DNA of 64,000 nucleotides, from contig CAVOUI010000005.1 of the NCBI GenBank assembly GCA_963699525.1, positions 310,001-374,000 on the forward strand, in the 5' to 3' direction. This document shows, piece by piece, positions 12,515 to 24,799 of the stretch (position 1 is the stretch's first letter; each line of letters begins with the position of its first letter). The position numbers were made by a program, and so were the translations under genes. Under the pieces are notes generated by a model, which was given only the letters and a program-made list of their open reading frames with translations, did not search any database and was not told where the DNA came from. The DNA is from SG8-41 sp963699525. Lineage in GTDB: Bacteria > Pseudomonadota > Gammaproteobacteria > Burkholderiales > SG8-41.

Positions 12515-15500
12515 ATGAAAGCACTGCTGGATCTGTTCAAGCAAGTTACGCAGGAAGAAGAGTTTGACGCGATCAAGATCGGGCTCGCCTCGCCCGAGAA
12601 GATCCGCTCATGGTCGTACGGCGAGGTGAAGAAGCCGGAGACCATCAATTACCGCACGTTCAAGCCCGAGCGCGACGGTCTCTTCTGCGCCAAGATCTTC
12701 GGGCCGGTGAAGGACTACGAGTGCTTGTGCGGCAAGTACAAGCGCTTGAAGCACCGCGGGGTGATCTGCGAGAAGTGCGGTGTCGAGGTGACGCTGTCAA
12801 AGGTCCGCCGCGAGCGCATGGGCCACATTGAGCTTGCGAGCCCGGTGGCGCACATCTGGTTCCTGAAGAGCCTGCCCTCGCGCATGGGCATGGTGCTCGA
12901 CATGACGCTGCGCGACATCGAGCGCGCGCTCTACTTCGAGGCGTACGTGGTCATCGACCCGGGCATGACGCCGTTGAAGCGCGCCCAGTTGATGACCGAG
13001 GACGATTACCTCGCCAAGGTCGAGGAATTCGGCGATGACTTTACCGCGATGATGGGCGCGGAGGGCATCCGTGAGCTGCTGCGCAGCCTCGAGCTGAAGC
13101 GCGCGATCGACACCCTGCGCGAGGAGCTCGCCGCCACCAGCTCCGATACCAAGATCAAGAAAATCGCCAAGCGGCTGAAGGTGCTGGAGGCGTTCCACAA
13201 GTCGGGCATCAAGCCGGAGTGGATGATTCTGGAGGTGTTGCCGGTGCTGCCGCCGGAGCTGCGGCCGCTGGTGCCGCTCGACGGCGGGCGCTTCGCCACC
13301 TCGGATCTGAACGATCTCTATCGGCGCGTCATCAACCGCAACAACCGTTTGAAGCGTCTACTCGAGTTGAAGGCGCCCGAAATCATCGTCAGGAACGAGA
13401 AGCGCATGTTGCAGGAAGCAGTGGACTCCCTGCTCGACAACGGCCGCCGCGGCAAGGCCATGACCGGCGCCAACAAGCGGCCGCTCAAGTCGCTCGCAGA
13501 CATGATCAAGGGCAAGAGCGGGCGCTTCCGCCAGAACCTGCTTGGGAAGCGCGTCGACTATTCCGGCCGCTCGGTGATCGTGGTGGGACCGCAGTTGAAG
13601 CTCCATCAATGCGGGCTGCCCAAGCTGATGGCGCTGGAACTCTTCAAGCCCTACATCTTCCACAAGCTGGAAGTGATGGGACTCGCGACCACCATCAAGG
13701 CCGCGAAGCGCATGGTGGAGGACCAGGAAGCGATCGTATGGGACATCCTGGAGGAGGTGATCCGCGAGCACCCGGTCATGCTGAACCGGGCACCCACCCT
13801 GCACCGTCTCGGCATCCAGGCGTTCGAGCCGGTGCTGATCGAGGGCAAGGCGATCCAGCTGCACCCCCTGGTGTGCGCGGCGTTCAACGCCGACTTCGAC
13901 GGTGACCAGATGGCAGTGCACGTGCCGCTGTCGCTCGAGGCGCAGATGGAGGCGCGCACGCTGATGCTGTCCTCCAACAACATTCTGTCGCCCGCGAACG
14001 GCGAGCCAATCATCGTGCCCTCCCAGGACATCGTGCTCGGGCTCTACTACAGCACGCGCGAGAAAGTAGGCGCGCGTGGCGAGGGCTCGATCTTCGCCAA
14101 CCTCGCGGAAGTGTCGCGGGCGCATGACACCGGCCAGGCCGAGGTCAATGCCCGCGTCACGGTGCGCATCAAGGAGGTCGAGATCGACGCCGACGGCGAA
14201 AAGCGCGAAAAGCTCGTGCGCCACGAGACCACCGTCGGGCGGGCGCTGCTTTCCGATATCCTGCCGGCGGGGCTGCCTTTCGAGCTCATCAACAAGCCGC
14301 TCAAGAAGAAAGAGATCTCGCGGCTCATCAACGCGTCTTTCCGCCGCTGCGGGCTGCGCGAAACGGTGATTTTCGCCGACAAGCTGATGTACTCCGGATT
14401 TGCCATGGCGACCAAGGCGGGCCTCTCCATCGCGGTGGACGACATGCTGATCCCGAGCCAGAAGCACGAGATCATCGCGGACGCCGAAAAGGAAGTGCAG
14501 GAAATCGAGAAGCAGTACACCTCGGGCCTGGTGACCCAGGGCGAGCGCTACAACAAGGTGGTGGACATCTGGGGGCGCGCGGGCGACCTGGTGGCGAAGG
14601 CGATGATGGAGCAGCTCGGCGTCGAGCCGGTGATGGATTGGGACGCCAAGAAGCACGAGTGGCACCCGCGCAAGGACAAGAAGGGCCAGCCCGTGATGCA
14701 GGAATCGCTCAACTCCATCTACATGATGGCGGACTCCGGCGCGCGCGGCTCCGCGGCCCAGATCCGGCAGCTTGCCGGCATGCGCGGGTTGATGGCGAAA
14801 CCGGACGGCTCGATCATCGAGACGCCGATCACCGCCAATTTCCGCGAAGGCCTGAACGTGCTGCAGTACTTCATCTCGACTCACGGCGCGCGCAAGGGCC
14901 TCGCTGACACGGCGCTGAAGACCGCGAACTCGGGTTACCTCACGCGCCGGCTGGTGGACGTGACCCAGGACCTCGTGGTGACCGAGGACAATTGCGAAAC
15001 CTCCCAGGGCGTCTCGATGAAAGCGCTCATCGAAGGGGGCGAAGTGGTTGAAAGCTTGCGCGATCGAATCCTTGGACGCGTTTGCGCGACTGACATCGCC
15101 AACCCCGAAAGCGGCAAGGTGATCCATCCGGCTAACACGCTGCTCGACGAGGATGCGGTGGAAGCGATCGAAGCGGCGGGCATCGACGAGGTCAAGGTCC
15201 GCACGCCGCTCACCTGCGACACTCGCCACGGGCTGTGCGCCAAGTGCTACGGACGCGATCTCGGACGCGGCACGCCGGTCAACGTCGGCGAGGCGGTCGG
15301 CGTCATCGCCGCACAGTCAATCGGCGAGCCGGGCACCCAGCTCACCATGCGCACCTTCCACATCGGCGGCGCGGCTTCGCGCACCGCGGTCGTGAGCCAG
15401 ATCGAGAGCAAGTCGAACGGCGTCATGCGCTACAGCGCGGGCATGCGCTACGTGACCAACTCGCGGGGCGAACTCGTTGCGATCTCGCGCAACGGCGAGG

Positions 15501-16756
15501 TCGTGATTCACGACGAGGGCGGCCGCGAGCGGGAGCGCCACAAGGTGCCCTACGGGGCGACGCTCCTCGCGCGGGACGGCGAGGCGGTCAAGGCGGGGCA
15601 GGTACTCGCGACGTGGGACCCGCACACCCGCCCGATCATCACCGAGTATGCGGGCCGCGTCAGGTTCGAGAACGTCGAGGAAGGCGCGACGGTCGCGCGG
15701 CAGATCGACGAGGTGACGGGGCTGTCCACCCTCGTGGTGGTCGATCCCAAGCGCCGCGGCGGCGCGCAGGCGAAAGGGCTGCGCCCGCAGGTGAAGCTGC
15801 TCGACGACGCGGGCCACGAGATCCGGATGGCGGGCTCCGACCAGCCGGTCAACATTACCTTCCAGATCGGCTCGATCATCACGGTGCGGGACGGGCAGGA
15901 GGTGGGCGTGGGCGAGGTGCTCGCGAGAATCCCTCAGGAGACCTCCAAGACGCGCGACATCACCGGGGGTCTCCCGCGCGTGGCCGAGCTGTTCGAGGCA
16001 CGTTCGCCCAAGGATGCCGGCGTGCTGGCGGAAGTGACCGGCACCGTCTCGTTCGGCAAGGACACCAAGGGCAAGCAGCGCCTGGTGATCACCGACCTCG
16101 ACGGTGTCGCGCACGAGTACCTGATTCCCAAGGACAAGCACGTGATGGCGCACGACGGGCAGGTCGTGAACAAGGGCGAGATGATCGTGGATGGCCCGGC
16201 CGACCCGCACGACATCCTGCGGCTGCTGGGGGTGGAGGCGCTCGCGCGCTACATCTGCAACGAGGTGCAGGACGTCTACCGGCTGCAGGGCGTCAAGATC
16301 AACGACAAGCACATCGAGGTGATCGTGCGCCAGATGCTGCGGCGCGTGACCATCGTCGAGCCGGGCGACTCGCGCTTCATCACCGGCGAGCAGCTCGAGC
16401 GCGCCGAGGTGCTGGAGGAAAACGAGAAGGTGGAGGCCGCGGGCAAGAAGCTGGCGACCTACGAGTACATGCTGCTCGGCATCACCAAGGCCTCGCTCTC
16501 CACGGACTCGTTCATTTCCGCCGCCTCGTTCCAGGAAACCACCCGCGTGCTGACGGAAGCCGCCATCATGGGCAAGCGCGACGAGCTGCGGGGCCTGAAG
16601 GAGAACGTGATCGTCGGGCGGCTGATCCCGGCCGGCACGGGTCTCGCCTATCACCGCATCCGCCGGGGCCAGGGCGCGGCGGCCGAGTTCGGCGAGGCTG
16701 CGCCGGTCACGGAAGAGGCAGTCGCCGGCACCGAAACACAGGAGCAGGTTGCTTGA
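12515..16756 (+). CDS. rpoC: RNA polymerase subunit beta'
   Basis: A 1413-aa catalytic subunit. The N-terminal zinc-binding cysteines are visible (CLCGKYKRLKHRGVICEKCG, near residues 70-88), the active-site motif NADFDGDQM carries the three Mg-binding aspartates, and a second Cys cluster CDTRHGLCAKCYG appears near residue 900. Length is normal. A promoter for the downstream str operon overlaps its last codons. Confidence 0.99.
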   Translation: MKALLDLFKQVTQEEEFDAIKIGLASPEKIRSWSYGEVKKPETINYRTFKPERDGLFCAKIFGPVKDYECLCGKYKRLKHRGVICEKCGVEVTLSKVRRERMGHIELASPVAHIWFLKSLPSRMGMVLDMTLRDIERALYFEAYVVIDPGMTPLKRAQLMTEDDYLAKVEEFGDDFTAMMGAEGIRELLRSLELKRAIDTLREELAATSSDTKIKKIAKRLKVLEAFHKSGIKPEWMILEVLPVLPPELRPLVPLDGGRFATSDLNDLYRRVINRNNRLKRLLELKAPEIIVRNEKRMLQEAVDSLLDNGRRGKAMTGANKRPLKSLADMIKGKSGRFRQNLLGKRVDYSGRSVIVVGPQLKLHQCGLPKLMALELFKPYIFHKLEVMGLATTIKAAKRMVEDQEAIVWDILEEVIREHPVMLNRAPTLHRLGIQAFEPVLIEGKAIQLHPLVCAAFNADFDGDQMAVHVPLSLEAQMEARTLMLSSNNILSPANGEPIIVPSQDIVLGLYYSTREKVGARGEGSIFANLAEVSRAHDTGQAEVNARVTVRIKEVEIDADGEKREKLVRHETTVGRALLSDILPAGLPFELINKPLKKKEISRLINASFRRCGLRETVIFADKLMYSGFAMATKAGLSIAVDDMLIPSQKHEIIADAEKEVQEIEKQYTSGLVTQGERYNKVVDIWGRAGDLVAKAMMEQLGVEPVMDWDAKKHEWHPRKDKKGQPVMQESLNSIYMMADSGARGSAAQIRQLAGMRGLMAKPDGSIIETPITANFREGLNVLQYFISTHGARKGLADTALKTANSGYLTRRLVDVTQDLVVTEDNCETSQGVSMKALIEGGEVVESLRDRILGRVCATDIANPESGKVIHPANTLLDEDAVEAIEAAGIDEVKVRTPLTCDTRHGLCAKCYGRDLGRGTPVNVGEAVGVIAAQSIGEPGTQLTMRTFHIGGAASRTAVVSQIESKSNGVMRYSAGMRYVTNSRGELVAISRNGEVVIHDEGGRERERHKVPYGATLLARDGEAVKAGQVLATWDPHTRPIITEYAGRVRFENVEEGATVARQIDEVTGLSTLVVVDPKRRGGAQAKGLRPQVKLLDDAGHEIRMAGSDQPVNITFQIGSIITVRDGQEVGVGEVLARIPQETSKTRDITGGLPRVAELFEARSPKDAGVLAEVTGTVSFGKDTKGKQRLVITDLDGVAHEYLIPKDKHVMAHDGQVVNKGEMIVDGPADPHDILRLLGVEALARYICNEVQDVYRLQGVKINDKHIEVIVRQMLRRVTIVEPGDSRFITGEQLERAEVLEENEKVEAAGKKLATYEYMLLGITKASLSTDSFISAASFQETTRVLTEAAIMGKRDELRGLKENVIVGRLIPAGTGLAYHRIRRGQGAAAEFGEAAPVTEEAVAGTETQEQVA

Positions 16757-16781
16757 CTCAAGTGACGTAACCTCTTAAAAT
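16753..16781 (+). promoter_or_regulatory. Sigma-70 promoter of the str operon
   Basis: TTGACT (16753-16758), a 17-base spacer and TAAAAT (16776-16781) form a near-consensus promoter whose -35 box spans the rpoC stop codon. The transcript would begin near 16788 and carry a leader of about 180 bases before rpsL. It would allow rpsL-rpsG-fusA-tuf to be expressed separately from rpoBC. Confidence 0.8.
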
Positions 16782-16969
16782 TCACAGTCTTTTTCCCGCC
16801 GGTCGCCCCAGACGGGGATTACGGCGGTTCGAGCAGCAATCCAGGCCGGGACGGTGGCGACGCCGTCCCCGCTTTTTGGTACCGGTCAAGCGTCCACCGC
16901 ATGTCCGGTCTTGTTTATAAATCAATGCGTTAGATGCATTAGCGCAGAGCCAAGCAGGCGCGTCGGGAA

Positions 16970-17347
<378 letters not shown>

Positions 17348-17358
17348 GAGGTTCCACC

Positions 17359-17829
17359 ATGCCCCGCCGCAGAGAAATTCCGAAGCGCGAAGTCCTCCCC
17401 GATCCGAAGTACGTGAGCCTGGACGTTGCCAAGTTCATGAACGTCATCATGACCGGCGGCAAGAAGTCGGTGGCCGAGCAGATCGTCTACGGCGCGCTCG
17501 ACCAGATCAAGAAGAAGACCAACAAGGATCCGCTGGAGGTGTTCAACCAGGCAATCAACAACGTGAAGCCGATGGTGGAAGTGAAGAGCCGCCGCGTGGG
17601 CGGCGCCAACTACCAGGTGCCGGTCGAAGTGCGGCCGGTGCGGCGCGTGGCGCTGGCCATGCGCTGGCTGCGCGACGCCGCGCGCCAGCGGGGCGAGAAA
17701 TCGATGGGCGCCCGGCTCGCGGGCGAGCTCGCGGAGGCGGCAGAGGGCAAGGGCGGCGCGATGAAGAAGCGCGAGGAAGTGCATCGCATGGCGGAGGCCA
17801 ACAAGGCTTTTTCGCATTACCGGTTCTGA
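17359..17829 (+). CDS. rpsG: 30S ribosomal protein S7
   Basis: A 156-aa primary assembly protein of the 30S head and, in relatives, the translational regulator of the str operon. It shows the family features PRRREIPKREVLPDPKY at the start and 'VGGANYQVPVEVRPVRR' in the rRNA-binding part. It lies 11 bases after rpsL. Confidence 0.99.
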   Translation: MPRRREIPKREVLPDPKYVSLDVAKFMNVIMTGGKKSVAEQIVYGALDQIKKKTNKDPLEVFNQAINNVKPMVEVKSRRVGGANYQVPVEVRPVRRVALAMRWLRDAARQRGEKSMGARLAGELAEAAEGKGGAMKKREEVHRMAEANKAFSHYRF

Positions 17830-17838
17830 AAATTTCCC

Positions 17839-19956
<2,118 letters not shown>

Positions 19957-19969
19957 GGAAGGGCGGAGC

Positions 19970-21160
<1,191 letters not shown>

Positions 21161-21193
21161 CGGGAACCGGGCTCACGAGCCGCAGGGACAGCG

Positions 21194-21511
21194 ATGGCGA
21201 CGGTAAAAAGTCAGAAGATCCGCATCCGGCTGAAGGCGTTCGACTACCGCCTGATCGACCAGTCGGCGCTCGAGATCGTGGACACCGCCAAGCGCACGGG
21301 CGCGGTGGTGAAGGGGCCGGTGCCGCTGCCGACGCGCAAGCAGCGCTTCGACCTGCTGCGCTCGCCGCACGTGGACAAGACCTCGCGCGACCAGCTCGAG
21401 ATCCGCACGCACCTGCGGCTGATGGACATCATCGATCCCACCGACAAGACGGTGGACGCGCTGATGAAGCTCGACCTCCCCGCCGGGGTGGACGTCGAGA
21501 TCAAACTGTAG
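21194..21511 (+). CDS. rpsJ: 30S ribosomal protein S10
   Basis: A 105-aa protein of the 30S head and NusB partner in antitermination. It shows 'IRIRLKAFDYRLIDQSA' and 'KGPVPLPTRKQRFDLLRSPH'. It is the first gene of the S10 operon, but only 33 bases follow tuf, so the cluster is probably read through from the str operon. Confidence 0.99.
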   Translation: MATVKSQKIRIRLKAFDYRLIDQSALEIVDTAKRTGAVVKGPVPLPTRKQRFDLLRSPHVDKTSRDQLEIRTHLRLMDIIDPTDKTVDALMKLDLPAGVDVEIKL

Positions 21512-21530
21512 AGGCCAGGGGGCAGGGAAG

Positions 21531-22276
21531 ATGAGCTTGGGACTGGTGGGGCGCAAGGTCGGCATGACGCGCGTGTTCACCGAGGACGGCGATACCGTTC
21601 CGGTGACCGTGGTGGACGTGTCGAACAATCGCGTGACCCAGATCAAGACGCCGGAAAACGACGGCTATTGCGCGGTCCAGGTCGCGTACGGGCACACGGC
21701 GGCCGGCGCGGGTTAACAAGGCCGCGGCCGGACATTTCGCCAAGGCGGGCGTGGTTGCCGGCCATACCTTGAGGGAGTTCCGCGTCAAGCCGGACCAGCT
21801 GGAGAGCCTCAAGGTGGGGGGCACGGTCGGGCGTCGACATCTTCAAGATCGGCCAGAGGGTGGATGTCTCCGGCACGTCCCAGGGCAAGGGCTTCGCCGG
21901 GGTCATCAAGCGCCACCACTTCTCCTCCAACCGCGCGAGCCACGGCAACTCCGTCTCCCACAACAAGCCGGGCTCGATCGGCCAGAACCAGGATCCGGGC
22001 CGAGTCTTTCCCGGCAAGCGCATGGCCGGGCACATGGGCGCCGAAAAGAGCACCGTACAGAACGTCGAGATCATCCGCGTCGATGCGGACCGGCAGCTCC
22101 TGCTGATCCGGGGCGCGCTGCCCGGCTCCCGCGGCGGCGGCGTGACGGTAAAGCCGACCACGCGCGCGACGAGAGTGGTGACGGCGGTGCCGAAGCCCGC
22201 TGCCAAGGCCGCAGGCGCGAAGCCGGCAGCCGCCAAGCCCGCCGAGGCCAAACCCGCGGCGAAGCCGGCCAAATAG
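21531..22276 (+). CDS. rplC: 50S ribosomal protein L3 (frame broken twice)
   Basis: An essential early-assembly protein near the peptidyl transferase centre. It reads MSLGLVGRKVGMTRVFTEDG in frame, then shifts. Removing one G from GGG at 21690-21692 gives YGTRRPARVNKAAAGHFAKAG. Removing one G from GGG at 21829-21831 restores TVGVDIFKIGQRVDV. The remainder (GFAGVIKRHHFSSNRASHGN, SIGQNQDPGRVFPGKRMAGH) is clean. Corrected length is 247 aa, with an Ala/Pro/Lys tail of about 35 residues not found in typical L3. As the only L3 copy in a complete operon, the gene is surely functional; both shifts are probably sequence errors. Confidence 0.93.
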
Positions 22277-22284
22277 GAAGCGCG

Positions 22285-22905
22285 ATGGATCTCCAGTTGA
22301 TCAACGATCAAGGCAAACCCACCGCGAAGGTCGCCGCGTCCGACGCCGCGTTCGCGCGCGACTACAACGAGGCGCTGGTGCACCAGGTCGTGACGGCGTA
22401 CCTCGCCAACGCCCGGCAGGGCACGCGGGCGCAGAAGCCGCGCGGCGAGGTCAACAAGTCGAACAAGAAGCCCTGGCGCCAGAAGGGCACGGGGCGCGCG
22501 CGCGCCGGCAGGGCTTCCTCGCCGCTGTGGCGCGGCGGCGGCAGGATCTTTCCCAACCTGCCGGACGAGAACTTCTCGCAAAAGATCAACCGCAAGATGT
22601 ATCGCGCCGGGGTCTTCTCCATACTTTCGCAGCTCGCGCGCGAGGAGCGGCTGGCTGTGGTCGAGAATTTCACGGTGGAAGCGCCCCGGACCAAGCTCCT
22701 GGCGGAGAAGCTGAGGGGCATGGGGCTCGATGATGTGCTGATCCTCACCGACCGCGTCGACGACAACCTGCGGCTGTCCTCGCGCAACCTGCCCAATGTC
22801 GAGGTACTGACGGTGGGCGAGGCCGACCCGCTTAGCCTCATGCAGTATGCCCGGGTGCTGGTGACGAGGAGCGCCGTGGCCAAGATCGAGGAGCTGCTCA
22901 AATGA
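22285..22905 (+). CDS. rplD: 50S ribosomal protein L4
   Basis: A 206-aa exit-tunnel protein and, in relatives, repressor of the S10 operon. The tunnel loop region 'KPWRQKGTGRARAGRASSPL' and 'GGGRIFPN' are typical. The start at 22285 follows GGAAGCGCG, eight bases after rplC. Its stop overlaps a candidate rplW start as ATGA (22902-22905). Confidence 0.98.
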   Translation: MDLQLINDQGKPTAKVAASDAAFARDYNEALVHQVVTAYLANARQGTRAQKPRGEVNKSNKKPWRQKGTGRARAGRASSPLWRGGGRIFPNLPDENFSQKINRKMYRAGVFSILSQLAREERLAVVENFTVEAPRTKLLAEKLRGMGLDDVLILTDRVDDNLRLSSRNLPNVEVLTVGEADPLSLMQYARVLVTRSAVAKIEELLK

Positions 22906-23230
22906 GCGCCGCCACGCAATTCCGGCGCAGCAGGACCGGCTGATGCAGCTCGTGCTCGCTCCGGTGATCTCGGAAAAGAGCACCTTCGTCGCCGACAAGA
23001 ACAACCAGGTGGCGTTCAGGGTGGCTGCCGACGCGACCAAGCCGGAAATCAAGGCCGCGATCGAGCTCATGTTCAAGGTCCAGGTGGACTCGGTGCAGGT
23101 CGTCAACGTGCGCGGCAAGGGCAAGCGCTTCGGCCAGTCCTTCGGGCGCCGCCGCCACTGGAAGAAGGCCTACGTTTGCCTCAAGGAAGGCCAGGAAATC
23201 AACTTTGCCGAACAGGCGGGGGCCAAATAA
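22902..23230 (+). CDS. rplW: 50S ribosomal protein L23 (probable 5' indel)
   Basis: A tunnel-exit protein docking trigger factor and SRP. The clean frame from ATG 22943 gives 95 aa (MQLVLAPVISEKSTFVADKN). Upstream in that frame the codons already read IPAQQDRL, like the N-terminus of betaproteobacterial L23. An ATG at 22902 overlaps the rplD stop as ATGA and reads MSAATQ before shifting. One missing A in CAA-ATT near 22918 would join them as MSAATQIPAQQDRLMQLVL. I infer a -1 indel. If it is not real, the start is 22943, which has no good ribosome-binding site. Confidence 0.93.
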
Positions 23231-24066
23231 TGCTGGTCAAGTTGAGACCCATCACCCCCGGCCAGCGCCAGCACGTCAAGGTGGTCAATCCCGACCTCCA
23301 CAAGGGCCGGCCGGTGCCGCACCTCGTGGAGAGCAAGGTCCGCAGGGGCGGCCGCAACGTGCATGGGGAGATCACCATGCGCCATCAGGGCGGCGGCCAT
23401 AAGCAGCTCTATCGCAAGGTCGATTTCAAGCGCAACAAGGATGCCATCTCGGCCAGAGTCGAGCGCCTCGAGTACGATCCCAACCGCAGCGCCTTTCTCG
23501 CGCTGCTGCTCTATGCGGATGGCGAGCGGCGCTACATCGTCGCGCCCAAGGGGGTTGGCGCCGGCACGCAGCTCGTCTCCGGGCCGGAAGCGCCGATCAA
23601 GGCCGGCAATACCCTGCCGTTGAAGAACATCCCCGTCGGCACCACCGTCCACTGCGTCGAAATGCTTCCCGGAAAGGGCGCGCAGCTCGCGCGCGCCGCC
23701 GGCGCCTCGGTGCAGCTGCTCGCGCGGGAAGGGGAGTACGCGCAAATCCGGCTGCGTTCCGGCGAGATCCGCAAGGTGCACATCAACTGCCGCGCGACCA
23801 TCGGCGAAGTCGGCAACGAGGAGCATTCGCTCGAGTCGATCGGCAAGGCCGGGCGCGTGCGCTGGCGCGGCGTGCGCCCGACGGTGCGCGGCGTGGCGCA
23901 GAACCCCGTCGACCATCCGCATGGAGGCGGCGAGGGCAAGAAGGCCGCGGCGCGCGACCCCGTCTCCCCGTGGGCCGTGCTGACCAAGGGCTACAAGACG
24001 CGGAAGAACAAGCGCACCGATGCCATGATCATCCGGCGCCGCAATGCGAAGGTCGTGGGAGCTTAG
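23230..24066 (+). CDS. rplB: 50S ribosomal protein L2
   Basis: A 278-aa protein needed for subunit joining and peptidyl transferase assembly. Family motifs 'KVVNPDLHKGRP', 'HQGGGHKQLYRKVDFKRN' and the catalytic-region 'NPVDHPHGGGEGKKAAARDP' are intact. ATG 23230 shares its A with the rplW stop (TAATG), so the two are coupled. The open frame upstream of it is not conserved. Confidence 0.99.
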   Translation: MLVKLRPITPGQRQHVKVVNPDLHKGRPVPHLVESKVRRGGRNVHGEITMRHQGGGHKQLYRKVDFKRNKDAISARVERLEYDPNRSAFLALLLYADGERRYIVAPKGVGAGTQLVSGPEAPIKAGNTLPLKNIPVGTTVHCVEMLPGKGAQLARAAGASVQLLAREGEYAQIRLRSGEIRKVHINCRATIGEVGNEEHSLESIGKAGRVRWRGVRPTVRGVAQNPVDHPHGGGEGKKAAARDPVSPWAVLTKGYKTRKNKRTDAMIIRRRNAKVVGA

Positions 24067-24068
24067 AC

Positions 24069-24449
24069 ATGGCGCGCTCGATCAAGAAGGGACCGTTCGT
24101 GGACCTCCACCTCATGAAGAAGGTGGAGACGGCGCAAAAGACGAACGACAAGCGCCCGATCAAGACCTGGTCGCGCCGCTCGACCATTCTCCCGGACTTC
24201 GTGGGCCTCACCATCGGCGTGCACAACGGCAAGCAGCACGTGCCGGTCTACGTGACCGAGAACATGGTCGGCCACAAGCTCGGTGAGTTTTCCCACACGC
24301 GGATATTCAAGGGCCACTCCAAAGCGGGCTCGGCGCAAGCCGCGGCCGCCGCCGCGGCCGCTGCCGCGGGCGACCGGAAATCGGCCCCGACGCCGGCCCC
24401 GGGGGCGGCGCCGGCCGCCCCGGCCCCGGCGGCGCCAGCCAAGTCCTAG
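24069..24449 (+). CDS. rpsS: 30S ribosomal protein S19 with Ala/Pro tail
   Basis: A head protein forming a complex with S13. The core (MARSIKKGPFVDLHLMKKVE, 'SRRSTILPDFVGLTIGVHNG', 'GHKLGEFSHTRIFKGH') is standard to about residue 86. S19 normally ends near residue 92, but here 126 residues are encoded. The extra part is a pure Ala run followed by Ala/Pro/Gly repeats ending APAKS. The tail is in frame, ends at a normal stop, and rplV follows after nine bases, so it looks real rather than a frameshift product. Confidence 0.96.
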   Translation: MARSIKKGPFVDLHLMKKVETAQKTNDKRPIKTWSRRSTILPDFVGLTIGVHNGKQHVPVYVTENMVGHKLGEFSHTRIFKGHSKAGSAQAAAAAAAAAAGDRKSAPTPAPGAAPAAPAPAAPAKS

Positions 24450-24458
24450 GCGAAGCAC

Positions 24459-24797
24459 ATGAACACAACAGCCACGCTGCGCGGAGTGCGCCTCTCGGCC
24501 CAAAAGGGCCGGCTGGTGGCGGATCTCATCCGCGGCAAGCCGGTCGAGCAGGCCCTTAACGTCCTGCAGTTCGCGCCGAAGAAGGGCGCGGTGATCATCC
24601 GCAAGGTGCTGGAGTCCGCCATCGCCAACGCCGAGCACAACGACGGTGCCGACATCGACGAGCTGAAAGTCACGCAGATCCTCGTCGAGCGCGGCACCTT
24701 CCTGCGCCGCTTCCGCGCCCAGTCCAAGGGCCGTGGCGCGCGCATCATGAAGCCGACCTGCAACATCTTCGTGACGGTCGGCGACGGGAGAAAATAG
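24459..24797 (+). CDS. rplV: 50S ribosomal protein L22
   Basis: A 112-aa tunnel protein. It shows 'LRGVRLSAQKGRLVADLIRG', 'NAEHNDGADIDELKV' and the beta-hairpin 'RAQSKGRGARIMKPTCN' that reaches the exit tunnel, where macrolide-resistance changes occur elsewhere; none is apparent. Two bases separate its stop from rpsC. Confidence 0.99.
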   Translation: MNTTATLRGVRLSAQKGRLVADLIRGKPVEQALNVLQFAPKKGAVIIRKVLESAIANAEHNDGADIDELKVTQILVERGTFLRRFRAQSKGRGARIMKPTCNIFVTVGDGRK

Positions 24798-24799
24798 GA

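Noticed and set aside
21690..21831. Programmed ribosomal frameshifting in rplC
   Set aside because: Two unrelated +1 sites with no slippery heptamer, no stimulator structure seen, and no precedent in L3; sequence error is far simpler.
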